NCBI GenBank assembly: GCA_964488865.1 | Contig: CAZAWR010000049.1 | Location: forward strand, 3,802 to 67,801 | Direction of reading: 5' to 3' | Origin: MWCO01 sp964488865 | Lineage (GTDB): Bacteria; Myxococcota_A; Polyangia; Polyangiales; Polyangiaceae | DNA length: 64,000 nt | Shown: positions 1 through 6,904 of the stretch, in pieces | Numbering within the stretch: position 1 is the first letter of the stretch | Layout of the letters: each line of letters starts with the position of its first letter | Translations under genes and position numbers: made by a program | Notes under the pieces: model-generated | Told to the model about the DNA's origin: nothing | The model's input: only the letters and a program-made list of their open reading frames with translations | Databases searched by the model: none

Positions 1-13
1 CGGCGCCTCCACT
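1..13 (+). other. Left attachment-like site: 3' end of a tRNA or tmRNA gene (partial)
   Basis: The first 13 bases read CGGCGCCTCCACT, which looks like the acceptor-stem 3' strand of a tRNA or tmRNA whose body lies upstream of the window. The same string with one C-to-T change recurs at 6535-6547. This is the arrangement expected for attL/attR of an element integrated into the 3' end of an RNA gene. Because the RNA body is outside the window, its identity is not decidable here. Confidence 0.5.
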
Positions 14-57
14 AGTTTTCTTCGGATTTTTGGCTTCAAATCGTTTCGGCGCGTTCC

Positions 58-77
58 ATTTGCCGTCCATTTGCCGT
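58..77 (+). repeat. Paired ATTTGCCGT direct repeats near left island end
   Basis: ATTTGCCGT occurs at 58-66 and again at 69-77, an 11-bp period (about one helical turn). The identical two-motif arrangement with the same spacing is found at 6374-6393, near the other end of the island. Short direct repeats near att cores are typical arm-binding sites of tyrosine recombinases. That role is inferred, since no integrase gene is visible. Confidence 0.55.
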
Positions 78-241
78 GGCCAGATTCGGGGTTGCACGCG
101 CGCTTCACCCGGTCTTCGCGCGCGTCGACGTCGACGTCGACCCCGGTAGCATCACCTCCTCCGGCGCGCTGTCCAGCACGCCCACCGCGTCGCGTTTCAC
201 GTCCGGCGCCCGGCCTCCCAGCGCGAGACGACGCTACCTGA

Positions 242-1027
242 TCAATCCAAACGAAAGTAGGCGGCGATCGCCTGCCGCAGGTCAGGCAGCGATAGCTTCG
301 GCCTTGCTCCCATGGTCACATGGAGAGCGCTCGCGATGGATGGCCACTCCGCCGCGCCGTCTGGAAAGGCTGCCAGGAAGGTCGTAAGGTCGGTTCGAAT
401 GGCCTGCGCGATTTCGACTGGCTCCTCGGTGAGCGTTAGCGCAAGACGAAAGATGTCGTTGCGGCGCTTCTTGATGTCGTCGTCGTCGACGTGCTGCCCA
501 GCGTCCCTCCGCGCCTGCAAGTCCAGCCACGCCTTCGCCTTGAGCGGGATGAGTCCCGCCACTGTGACCATCGGAATGCCGTCGTCAACGTATCGCGTTT
601 GGAGCACGAGCCGGTAGTAGCCTTCGTCCATGAGGATGGTTGACAAGCTGGCCACTGGCTCTTCGGCGGGCACCGGGACGACTTGCTGCCCCGGCCAGAC
701 GTCAAGCCCTGCGGGCGCTCGCGAGAACAACTCGAGCATGAAGGGATAGTCGTCACCCTTCGGCTTGTAGAACCGGAAAAACTCACGCTTGCCCGTTCCC
801 TGCCGCTGTCTCACCTCGTAGCCGCCCTCTTCCACGAACGCTTTGAAGCGGTCGGCAAAGGCCGCGTCCACGGCGTCAGCCACCAACACGATATCGAGGT
901 CTTTGGTTCGTCGGAACGTCAGCGCGTTAGCCGTCATCCAGGCATCACACGCCGCTCCACCGATCAAGACGAACGCCCCGCTGTGAGCGTGGAAGTGGTC
1001 ACGAAACCGCTGCAAGCCCACTACCAT
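242..1027 (-). CDS. AbiEii-type nucleotidyltransferase toxin (type IV toxin-antitoxin)
   Basis: A 261-residue protein with a minimal nucleotidyltransferase signature: a Gly-Gly pair at residues 23-24 (LIGGAACDAW) followed by an Arg-rich stretch and the metal-binding DLD at 43-45. This matches the AbiEii/AbiGii toxin family, which blocks growth by transferring nucleotides to an essential RNA target. The ATG at 1027 overlaps the stop of the upstream gene by 7 bp (ATGGTAG), so the two are translationally coupled. A longer in-frame reading to 1159 lies wholly inside the upstream gene and is rejected. The antitoxin-first order is standard for AbiE modules. Confidence 0.75.
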   Translation of the reverse strand: MVVGLQRFRDHFHAHSGAFVLIGGAACDAWMTANALTFRRTKDLDIVLVADAVDAAFADRFKAFVEEGGYEVRQRQGTGKREFFRFYKPKGDDYPFMLELFSRAPAGLDVWPGQQVVPVPAEEPVASLSTILMDEGYYRLVLQTRYVDDGIPMVTVAGLIPLKAKAWLDLQARRDAGQHVDDDDIKKRRNDIFRLALTLTEEPVEIAQAIRTDLTTFLAAFPDGAAEWPSIASALHVTMGARPKLSLPDLRQAIAAYFRLD

Positions 1028-2016
1028 TTCGTCCCCTCTAGCATCGTCTTCAGCTCCTTCTGGACGCGCTCGTCGTGGGAATCCCGCAAGGACAGGTAGA
1101 GCGAAAGTCGATCCACGCTGTCGCCCTTCGCAAGACGCGCAGGGTCGTAGGTCCAGCATTCGAGCGCTGCCTCCGCGTCATCCACGACCTCGCAGACGAC
1201 CAACCTCTTGCTGCTGAGGCGACGGCGATATTCGGTCTGCCAGATCGCGTAGGTGGGAATCCGGTCACCCACGATGGCGCTGTAGCGCTCAAGCGCCGTG
1301 GTTCCAGCTGCCATCATGGAAAGCCGCTGGGTGCCAGACAGGCGTATCCACTGGCGTGTCCGAGCCGGGCTTCGCAGATGCGGCATGGCCCGATCCCAAA
1401 GCTCGCGGCCCTCCACTGCAAAGACGAACTGACGGGTTCGCGCCTGCTGGACCACTTCGCACAGCCCGGCAGCTTCTAGCTCATTGGCCACGTTGGTCAT
1501 CGTCATGGCGGTGTAGCCAAGCGCTGTCGCGACCTCCTTGAGCGGACGTTGTTCCACCGAGTGTTGAAGCAGCTGGAGCAGAAGGGTCGCTTGCGCCGCC
1601 GCCGACAGGGTCTCCCGAGGCTCACGGGGCGGTCGCGCTTCACGTTCGCGAAGGTCTACCGCCAGGAAGGGCAGGAACATCTGGTGCCCGGGCACCAGGA
1701 AGGGCACGCCATGCTTGATCAGCCGGTTGCGCGAGTAGCCGGGCAGCATGGGCAAAGCCAGGGCAACGTCGGCTCCCAAGGCCTTGCGCAACAAGCCCAC
1801 GTGGGTCGCGTACTCGCCTGGGGTCGCGTTGCCGTGCCCCTCGCGCTGCGATGCCAGGATCACGCGCCTCGAAAGCAGCGTGACCTCGGTGAGGTCGTAG
1901 GCGGACCGAAGGAACAAGGGCACCTTCTTGGTTTCGCTCGCGGGCAGATCTCGGGTAGCGGGCGAAGCACCCATGATCTGCTCGAGGTAGCTGACGAGCG
2001 CGGGAGGCGCGTTCAT
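1021..2016 (-). CDS. AbiEi-like winged-helix antitoxin/repressor of type IV TA module
   Basis: A 331-residue protein. The central part (about residues 145-195) has a MarR/winged-helix-like stretch (LLLQLLQHSVEQRPLKEVATALGY and the following helix), suited to DNA binding. The C-terminal half would be the toxin-neutralising part. It precedes and overlaps the AbiEii-like toxin gene, so by position it is the antitoxin. A 12+12 bp inverted repeat lies 23 bp upstream of the start at 2039-2071; AbiEi proteins are known to bind inverted repeats in their own promoter for negative autoregulation. Sequence match to AbiEi itself is weak, and the call leans on context. Confidence 0.6.
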   Translation of the reverse strand: MNAPPALVSYLEQIMGASPATRDLPASETKKVPLFLRSAYDLTEVTLLSRRVILASQREGHGNATPGEYATHVGLLRKALGADVALALPMLPGYSRNRLIKHGVPFLVPGHQMFLPFLAVDLREREARPPREPRETLSAAAQATLLLQLLQHSVEQRPLKEVATALGYTAMTMTNVANELEAAGLCEVVQQARTRQFVFAVEGRELWDRAMPHLRSPARTRQWIRLSGTQRLSMMAAGTTALERYSAIVGDRIPTYAIWQTEYRRRLSSKRLVVCEVVDDAEAALECWTYDPARLAKGDSVDRLSLYLSLRDSHDERVQKELKTMLEGTKW

Positions 2017-2038
2017 GACGGGTCAGAATGTAGCCTTG

Positions 2039-2071
2039 ATGCAAACTAAAATCATCTACTTTAGTTTGCAT
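2039..2071. promoter_or_regulatory. Operator-like inverted repeat upstream of the first AbiE-type pair
   Basis: Perfect 12-bp arms ATGCAAACTAAA (2039-2050) and TTTAGTTTGCAT (2060-2071) are separated by 9 bp. The AT-rich composition stands out from the surrounding GC-rich DNA. The site lies just upstream of the leftward antitoxin gene starting at 2016, where an AbiEi repressor would be expected to bind. Confidence 0.6.
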
Positions 2072-2126
2072 ATTCGCTTTATCGTGAGCGCCCGGCTGCT
2101 CAGGGCGTTTTCGGCGCGAACTCTGC

Positions 2127-2310
2127 ATACGTTTGATGAACGCTTCCTGGCCCTTGCCGAGCACGCGGACGAAAAGGTTCAGCATCGCGCTTTGCGGGCA
2201 CTCGGGAACTACGGCCACCAAAAAGTTCGGGAGTTGGGGTTAAGCAGGCTGTCGGCCGGTGAACGCGACGGCAACACGATCTATCTGTTCCGGCTAACCT
2301 ATCAGCCTGA
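2127..2310 (+). pseudogene. Possible remnant of a HEAT-repeat-like protein
   Basis: The plus frame here reads a plausible peptide: FDERFLALAEHADEKVQHRA continuing into LRALGNYGHQKVRELGLSRL, then NTIYLFRLTYQPEG. The helical, Leu/Ala-spaced pattern is like a HEAT repeat followed by a short beta region. There is no credible start: the reading begins in the promoter region of the divergent antitoxin gene. It continues past 2310 in the same frame into a sequence that no longer looks coding. I regard it as a gene fragment; family assignment is uncertain. Confidence 0.3.
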
Positions 2311-2313
2311 GGG

Positions 2314-2508
2314 GTGCTCGTCGAGCCCCTTACCCCAACGGACTTCAAGCGTGTGCTCAACATGCTTGCTGGCGGCATCGTTGAGCCAGGCGAGTTTGAG
2401 AACGGCTCTTGGAGGTATCGGATCAGGACAGCCCGGATGTGTGTTGTCGTCGCGTTTCGATCAGAAAGCGAGCTTCGGATCGTAACGGCCTGGAGGTTCA
2501 AGCCATGA
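2314..2508 (+). CDS. DUF4258-type toxin, short form (paired with YgiT-type antitoxin)
   Basis: A 64-residue protein whose C-terminal core (ENGSWRYRIRTARMCVVVAF, then IVTAWRF) matches the small RelE-like DUF4258 toxins that are encoded just before YgiT/MqsA-type antitoxins. From memory, family members carry about 40 more residues at the N-terminus, including a conserved HA.EEM motif. Here an in-frame stop at 2308-2310 leaves only a GTG at 2314, with a poorly spaced GAGG in front. The toxin may therefore be truncated or inactive. Its stop overlaps the antitoxin ATG (ATGA). Confidence 0.55.
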   Translation: MLVEPLTPTDFKRVLNMLAGGIVEPGEFENGSWRYRIRTARMCVVVAFRSESELRIVTAWRFKP

Positions 2509-2984
2509 AGTGCGACTGCGGAGCGACCATGACGTCGGCCCGTGAAAACTACAGCTACGCGGCCAGCGGCCTCCCCCACGTCACTCTCGAAGGCGTGGAG
2601 GTTCGTCGCTGCGCTGCGTGCGGTGAGCACGAGGTCGTGATCCCGAACATCGAGCAACTGCATCAGGCGATTGCGAACGCCGTGATCTCGAAGAAGGCCC
2701 GGCTAGCATCGGCCGAGGTGAGGTTCCTCCGAAAGCACATGGGGTGGTCCGGTGCAGAGTTCGCCCGCCACATGGGGGTGAAGCCCGAGACGGTGTCCCG
2801 ATGGGAGACCGGAAAGGAATCCATCGGTCCGATTGCGGATCGCCTCCTTCGATTGATGATCGTGACGAAGGCCCCGAAGAGGGAGTACGCTATCGAGACC
2901 TTGGCGAGCCTGGAAGACGAGTTCGCTCCAGTTCGCGTACGCCTTTCGGCCGACAAGAGCGGGTGGCATGAGCGGGCAGCGTAG
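2505..2984 (+). CDS. YgiT-type zinc-finger / HTH antitoxin (MqsA-like)
   Basis: A 159-residue protein. The N-terminal zinc finger has CxC at residues 3-5 and CAAC further on (residues about 37-40). The C-terminal XRE/Cro helix-turn-helix (about residues 70-120) contains LRKHMGWSGAEFARHMGVKP and TVSRWETGKE. This is the architecture of MqsA/YgiT antitoxins: the zinc domain binds the toxin and the HTH represses the operon. The ATG overlaps the toxin stop by 4 bp. Toxin-before-antitoxin order is normal for this family. The antitoxin looks intact although the toxin seems shortened. Confidence 0.8.
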   Translation: MKCDCGATMTSARENYSYAASGLPHVTLEGVEVRRCAACGEHEVVIPNIEQLHQAIANAVISKKARLASAEVRFLRKHMGWSGAEFARHMGVKPETVSRWETGKESIGPIADRLLRLMIVTKAPKREYAIETLASLEDEFAPVRVRLSADKSGWHERAA

Positions 2985-3098
2985 CTCCCATCCCGTCTCC
3001 AACATGTCTCCACGACGGGGGCTGAAATCGGTCGAAACGAGCTTGATCGTGTCGAGCACAGTGGAGTCGCTTCTGGGAAGAAAATGCCTTGAACTATC

Positions 3099-3272
3099 GT
3101 GTTCGCCGAGTCCCTTGAGAGCAGTGACGCCAACAACGCCGTGTCGGTGACAGGCTCGACCCTGGCGGAAGCGCTGGAGGACGCGAAGGCCACGCTTCGC
3201 GCCGATTGTGGGTACGAGTTCGGCGGTGACGATGAAGAAGACGACAGCGACGAGGAAGACGAGGAAGAGTAG
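3099..3272 (+). CDS. Small acidic hypothetical protein (57 aa)
   Basis: A GTG-started reading frame of 57 residues ends in an extremely acidic tail (GGDDEEDDSDEEDEEE). The middle (LAEALEDAKATLRADCGYEF) looks like real protein. No ribosome binding site is obvious, and an in-frame stop lies 9 bases upstream of the GTG. It is in the same frame as the McrC remnant that follows. It may be a decayed C-terminus of a neighbouring gene rather than an independent gene. I do not recognise it. Confidence 0.3.
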   Translation: MFAESLESSDANNAVSVTGSTLAEALEDAKATLRADCGYEFGGDDEEDDSDEEDEEE

Positions 3273-3726
3273 CGACTCGCGCGCGGCGGCTGGTCAGGAC
3301 TCGAAGAGGCCACCCGCGACGCGCACCGCGCCGACCTCCACCGGGCGCTCGCCTACGTGCTCGACGACGCGGAGCGGCTGGACTCCGCGCTTGCCTACCC
3401 ACAGCTCGCGCCGGAAGACCGAGGTCGTCCAGCCATCGCGACGGTCGCGGCCGGGTAACGTCGTGTGCGTGTGCTCCTCGGGGGGCTGCCCTTCGGATTC
3501 CATTCGCCAGAGCATCGTGAGTCGACGCTAGCCCCAAATCAAGCACTGTTCGAAGAACATGCTTGGGTTTGGGGCTATCCGAGCCGAAGGCGATGCGTTT
3601 TGGGGTGAGCCGCGGTGAGCGCGGCGAGGGGGCTTTACGAAAGCCCCCCTTAGAAAGACCTAGACCCAAAGCAGCGCGGAGCGCTTGATTTGGGGCTAGC
3701 CGAGTGGCGAGAGATGCTCGCCGCAT
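3273..3726 (+). pseudogene. McrC-like 3' fragment, interrupted by a stop codon and a MITE
   Basis: The plus strand encodes GGWSGLEEATRDAHRADLHR, ALAYVLDDAERLDSALAYPQ, LAPEDRGRPAIATVAAG, then a TAA at 3456-3458, then RVRVLLGGLPFGFHSPEHRE and STLA. It resumes after the inserted element as EWREMLAA and a stop (3724-3726). This matches residue for residue the last ~95 residues of the intact McrC-like protein encoded at 10518-11918. The nuclease core is missing, so this is a dead remnant of a second mcrC. The inserted element occupies 3532-3695. Confidence 0.8.
3532..3695. mobile_element. 164-bp MITE-like element with CTAG target duplication
   Basis: The element has perfect 13-bp terminal inverted repeats, CCCCAAATCAAGC (3532-3544) and GCTTGATTTGGGG (3683-3695). 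It is flanked by CTAG at 3528-3531 and 3696-3699. Removing the element plus one CTAG restores the McrC reading frame exactly. Internally it holds an imperfect hairpin (3532-3574), a perfect GGGGGCTTT/AAAGCCCCC hairpin (3628-3648) and a right-end hairpin. It has no coding capacity, so a transposase must act in trans. A second copy starts at 63950. Confidence 0.85.
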
Positions 3727-4024
3727 AGCGACCGCCCGGTCTCGCCCCGCTCACCAGCCCGCCCGAGTCCGATGCCCTCGGTCGATCTCCGGGCACTCCA
3801 CGACGCCGCGGTCCCGCCTCGCGAAGACTCCGGCACGCTCTCGGTCGGTCAAGTCGGTCCGTTTGGCGCAGGGCCATGCGGAGCCACGGGTTGGCGTAGA
3901 CCAACCAAGATACCCCGGTGGTTCACTTGCTCGGGGCTTTTTTTGTTGGGGCTTTGGATCTCACCGTCGGTGATCAGAGTTCCTCAGGCCGGAACTGTGA
4001 GTCGGTCGACTAGCCAGAGGCCGT
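3727..4024. other. Gene-poor interval with an intrinsic terminator at 3913-3944
   Basis: No intact gene is seen. A GGTTGG/CCAACC hairpin (3889-3906) is followed by a CCCCG/CGGGG stem and seven T residues (3938-3944), a rho-independent terminator on the plus strand. On the minus strand, 3772-3905 reads a protein-like string in two frames, possibly another gene remnant. Confidence 0.5.
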
Positions 4025-4124
4025 GTTCACGTAGTGTGAACGGTCAACGAACGTGAACGTCCGTTTGACACAAGTCCAACTCTGTGGGATGTTCACATCC
4101 AAGCAGTGTTCACGTTCCGCGAAC
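4025..4124 (+). promoter_or_regulatory. Promoter/operator region of second AbiE module: repeated GTTCAC/GTGAAC
   Basis: Five copies of GTTCAC or its complement GTGAAC occur in 90 bp (4025-4030, 4036-4041, 4053-4058, 4091-4096, 4108-4113), several arranged as inverted pairs. The region contains a TTGACA -35-like box at 4065-4070. The coding sequence begins at 4143. AbiEi antitoxins repress their own promoters through inverted repeats, so this is the probable operator array. Confidence 0.6.
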
Positions 4125-4142
4125 ATCACCACCACCTGAACC

Positions 4143-5159
4143 ATGAAGCGTCCAGCCGTAGACCGCAACATCCTCGACGAAGCCCTCTTCGCCTTCGCGC
4201 GCACGACGGGACTGCAAGCACGCGTTGTCGCGCAGAAGCCTCGGAACGAGGCCGGCACGCTCGTCGAGGTGAAGGGCCCGAACGGCACAGCGCGCTACGC
4301 TCCCGTCGTCCGAAGCAAGGTAGACAGGGCGGCTGTCGCCCTCGGGGCGCTGGAACACGCGGACTCGCGCAAGACGCCCCCCCTGCTCGTCGCGCCCCTC
4401 GTCAGCACCGAGATCGCCCAGGTGTGCCGCGAGCACGACCTCGCGTTCATGGACTGCGCCGGCAACGCGTTCTTGAACGGCCCAGGCACGTTCGTGTTCT
4501 CGGTCGGGCACAAGCCGGCGAAGGGGGCTATGTTCACGCAGCGGCAGGCGCGATCGTTTGGCGAGAGTGGTCTGCGCATCGTGTTCAACTGCTTGACGGA
4601 CCCGTCGCTGTTCCAGTCGTCGTTTCGGGAGATCGCTCGCGCCTCCGGCACCGCGCTGGGAACGGTGAGCGGGATCATGGGCGACTTGCGCGCCCAGAGC
4701 CTTGTCGCCGAAGACAAGAAGGGGCGCCGACACTGGTTATCCAAGGACAGACTCATTCAGGCCTGGATGATCAACTACCCTCTAGCGCTCCGGCGCAAGC
4801 TGGGCACGCGCCGCTTCCGCCCCCGCACCGACGACTGGTGGAGGGCAATCGCTCCGCTCACGTTTGGGATGCAGTGGGGTGGAGAGGTCGCGGCCGCGAA
4901 ACTCACGTCCGAACTCGAACCTCGAACCGTGACTTTGTACGCGCACCAGCCGATCGCGCGGTTCGTTGGCGCGCACCGCCTCGCGGCCGAAGAAGACGGG
5001 CCCGTGGAGATCCTCCAAGCGTTCTGGCCCCAACCTGAACCAGGCAACAACGAGGCGGAGCTGGTCTCGCCGCTGCTGATCTGCGCTGACTTGCTGTCCA
5101 TCGCGGACCCGAGGACCATCCAGGTCGCGCGCACCATCCAGGAGAGGCACCTTGCTTAG
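4143..5159 (+). CDS. AbiEi-family antitoxin/transcriptional repressor (type IV TA)
   Basis: A 338-residue protein of the AbiEi antitoxin type. The segment around residues 96-120 (CREHDLAFMDCAGNAFLNGP) is the characteristic 'D-x-x-GN' patch of the COG4861-like AbiEi group. A winged-helix-like segment follows (FREIARASGTALGTVSGIMG, about residues 160-180), then a C-terminal domain likely to regulate the toxin. The ATG at 4143 lies 29 bp after the last repeated GTTCAC operator motif. The downstream nucleotidyltransferase overlaps its end by 8 bp, which fixes the antitoxin-toxin order. Confidence 0.75.
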   Translation: MKRPAVDRNILDEALFAFARTTGLQARVVAQKPRNEAGTLVEVKGPNGTARYAPVVRSKVDRAAVALGALEHADSRKTPPLLVAPLVSTEIAQVCREHDLAFMDCAGNAFLNGPGTFVFSVGHKPAKGAMFTQRQARSFGESGLRIVFNCLTDPSLFQSSFREIARASGTALGTVSGIMGDLRAQSLVAEDKKGRRHWLSKDRLIQAWMINYPLALRRKLGTRRFRPRTDDWWRAIAPLTFGMQWGGEVAAAKLTSELEPRTVTLYAHQPIARFVGAHRLAAEEDGPVEILQAFWPQPEPGNNEAELVSPLLICADLLSIADPRTIQVARTIQERHLA

Positions 5160-6087
5160 GTTGCGAACGCCCCTGCGCCCGTCATGGGTCGCCCTTCTGC
5201 GGCTGCTGGACTCGATTCTGCGCGAGAGACAGATTCGCTATCTGCTCGCCGGCGGCAATGCTCGGGAGATCTTGCTGGTGCATGTCCACGGCTGTCAGCC
5301 CGGCCGAGTCACAACGGACCTCGACTTCGGCGTCATCGTCTCGGACTGGGCACAGTTCCAAGCGCTGAAGGACGCGCTGAATGCGACGGGGCACTTCGAA
5401 GCGGTCCCCTCGGCCGCGCAACGTATGATCTACTCCGCGCCAGGCCCGCGCGTCGCCGTCGATATCGTCCCGTTCGGAGGTGTCGCCCGGCCCGATGGCA
5501 CGCTGGCTTGGCCGCCCGACGGGTCCACCGTGATGCACGTGTTGGGCTTCGAGCAGGCCGCTTCGTGCGCGCTCACCCTCGCTATCGACGAAGACTTGAT
5601 GGTTCCCATCGCCTCGGCTGAAGGACTCGTCATGTTGAAGTTCGTCGCATGGGCTGACAACGGCCCTGCACGCGACGGCAAGGACGCCGTGGACCTGTTC
5701 ACCGTACTGCGGGACTACGGCGAAGTCCTTGGGCTCGATGCGCTGTACGACGACCACGCCCAAGTCATGGAAGCTCACGAGTTCGACGATCGGCGCGCCG
5801 CAGCCGAGGTTCTGGGTGAGCGTGTCGCGCGTCAGCTCGATCCTCGAATGCGAGAGCTGATTCGGGCTCAACTCGAGCCTGCCGCGCGGGAGAAGCTACT
5901 CGTGAACATGGTGCACGGGCAGCATGCCATCGACCTGGACAGAGCTGACCAGCTGCTAGCGGCGTTTGAGAAGGGGCTCGGAGACCTCCGTCCGGAGATT
6001 CAACCGCCGAAATCCAAGGACGTTCGCGGTGCAACCGAGCGGATGATGACCATCCACGATGAGACGTTGAAGAAGCTGGCCGGTTGA
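5152..6087 (+). CDS. Nucleotidyltransferase toxin of AbiEii type
   Basis: A 311-residue protein with the minimal nucleotidyltransferase fold signature: YLLAGGNAREI (GG at residues 34-35) and TTDLDFGVIV (DLD at 56-58), with a probable third acidic residue in VAVDIVPFGG. The C-terminal helical half (residues 170-311) is rich in charged residues. It starts with TTG at 5152 inside the end of the antitoxin gene (8-bp overlap); no better start exists downstream before the catalytic motif. It differs in sequence from the toxin at 242-1027, so the two AbiE-type pairs are not recent duplicates. Confidence 0.72.
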   Translation: MLRLRTPLRPSWVALLRLLDSILRERQIRYLLAGGNAREILLVHVHGCQPGRVTTDLDFGVIVSDWAQFQALKDALNATGHFEAVPSAAQRMIYSAPGPRVAVDIVPFGGVARPDGTLAWPPDGSTVMHVLGFEQAASCALTLAIDEDLMVPIASAEGLVMLKFVAWADNGPARDGKDAVDLFTVLRDYGEVLGLDALYDDHAQVMEAHEFDDRRAAAEVLGERVARQLDPRMRELIRAQLEPAAREKLLVNMVHGQHAIDLDRADQLLAAFEKGLGDLRPEIQPPKSKDVRGATERMMTIHDETLKKLAG

Positions 6088-6105
6088 CGGTAAGTAGGAG
6101 TGCAT

Positions 6106-6255
6106 GGTGTCGCCATCGTCGTCGAGCACTACGACCGCGTGCGCACCTCCTCCGGAATCGTTCGCGCCCACCAGGAAGACACCTGCCAGGCGATCGGCGT
6201 CCATCCGATGCGGAAGTACCAAAACGAAGGCGGTCCCGGAGGCCCAGAAGCACGG
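6106..6255 (+). pseudogene. HipA-like kinase fragment
   Basis: The plus frame encodes AIVVEHYDRVRTSSGIVRAH followed by QEDTCQAIGVHPMRKYQNEG and GPGG. This matches the conserved HipA block (RYDR ... R.HQEDFCQALG ... KYE..GGP) that precedes the catalytic loop of HipA serine/threonine kinases. Only about 50 residues survive; the N-terminal subdomain and the catalytic Asp motifs are absent. It is therefore a relic of a HipBA toxin-antitoxin module. It begins just 18 bp after the AbiEii-type gene. Confidence 0.65.
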
Positions 6256-6373
6256 GCTCGGGTACTGAGCCACCCCGTCCCCCCCAACCCCACCCCCACC
6301 CTCTGCCCCATCAACACGATGACCTCACCTCGGTCCACACTCCCACGCAAGCTCTCCAGGAATGCCACGGTTT

Positions 6374-6393
6374 ATTTGCCGTCTATTTGCCGT
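6374..6393 (+). repeat. Paired ATTTGCCGT direct repeats near right island end
   Basis: ATTTGCCGT at 6374-6382 and 6385-6393, with the same 11-bp period and the same orientation as the pair at 58-77. Finding this two-motif pattern only near the two att-like cores supports a common recombination function. Confidence 0.55.
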
Positions 6394-6525
6394 GACACAG
6401 CTGCTTATCGGGGGAGTAGGAGGGAACAGGGCGGGACGTACTGGGATGAGGCTTTCGCAGGAATCTTCGATGGAAATCGCCAAGTGCGCGTCTCGTAATA
6501 CCTTTTTGTAACTAACGCATAACGC

Positions 6526-6547
6526 TTCGATTCCCGGCGCCTCTACT
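6526..6547 (+). other. Right attachment-like site (tRNA/tmRNA 3'-end duplicate)
   Basis: TTCGATTCCCGGCGCCTCTACT resembles the T-loop and acceptor 3' strand of a tRNA or tmRNA. The 13-base tail repeats the first 13 bases of the window with one mismatch. The bases before TTCGATTC cannot form a T-stem, so this is not a full RNA gene but a duplicated 3' end, as expected for attR. Confidence 0.55.
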
Positions 6548-6554
6548 GAAGAAG

Positions 6555-6577
6555 CCCTGGTAACCCCAGGCCTTTTT
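6555..6577 (+). terminator. Intrinsic terminator just after the att-like site
   Basis: A CCTGG (6556-6560) / CCAGG (6566-6570) stem with a 5-base loop is followed by CC and five T residues. It is probably the original terminator of the RNA gene, displaced from it by the inserted island. Confidence 0.6.
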
Positions 6578-6904
6578 CGTATCGTGTCACACCGCATGTC
6601 CATTTGGCAGGCCAACGCCGCGGTCCCAACGAGCACGGTCCGGACGTCGGGCAAGCCTTTCCTCAAGGCGAGCAGGGTGTTCATGGGACCTTCCCGATGG
6701 AGTAGCGGTCCGCCAGTTCCTGTGCCGCGTCGCAGGCTCGCTCGCTGCCGTCCGTGAGCAGCTCGGTGTAGACCAGGAGCCGGTGGGCCGTATCCGGCGC
6801 TCTGCCTTCAAGCCCCTTCGGTCCCGGAAACCGGAGCACGATGAGGGGGCCGTCCGGCGCGGGAACGCCGCGCAGCCTACGTCGCAGGTCAGCCGGGGGA
6901 TGCA
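6578..6904. other. Interval without a recognisable gene
   Basis: No family match is seen on either strand. A minus-strand reading frame of 86 codons (6681-6941) has protein-like composition but no recognised motif and no upstream ribosome binding site. It may be another decayed fragment. Confidence 0.4.

Noticed and set aside
121..140. Run of GTCGAC repeats
   Set aside because: Three short copies in GC-rich DNA, probably simple sequence without function.
3772..3905. Minus-strand protein-like string (VYANPWLRMALRQTD, then a frameshifted GVVECPEIDRGHR), reminiscent of a Nudix N-terminus
   Set aside because: Requires a frameshift and is too short and divergent to assign; only noted as a possible remnant.
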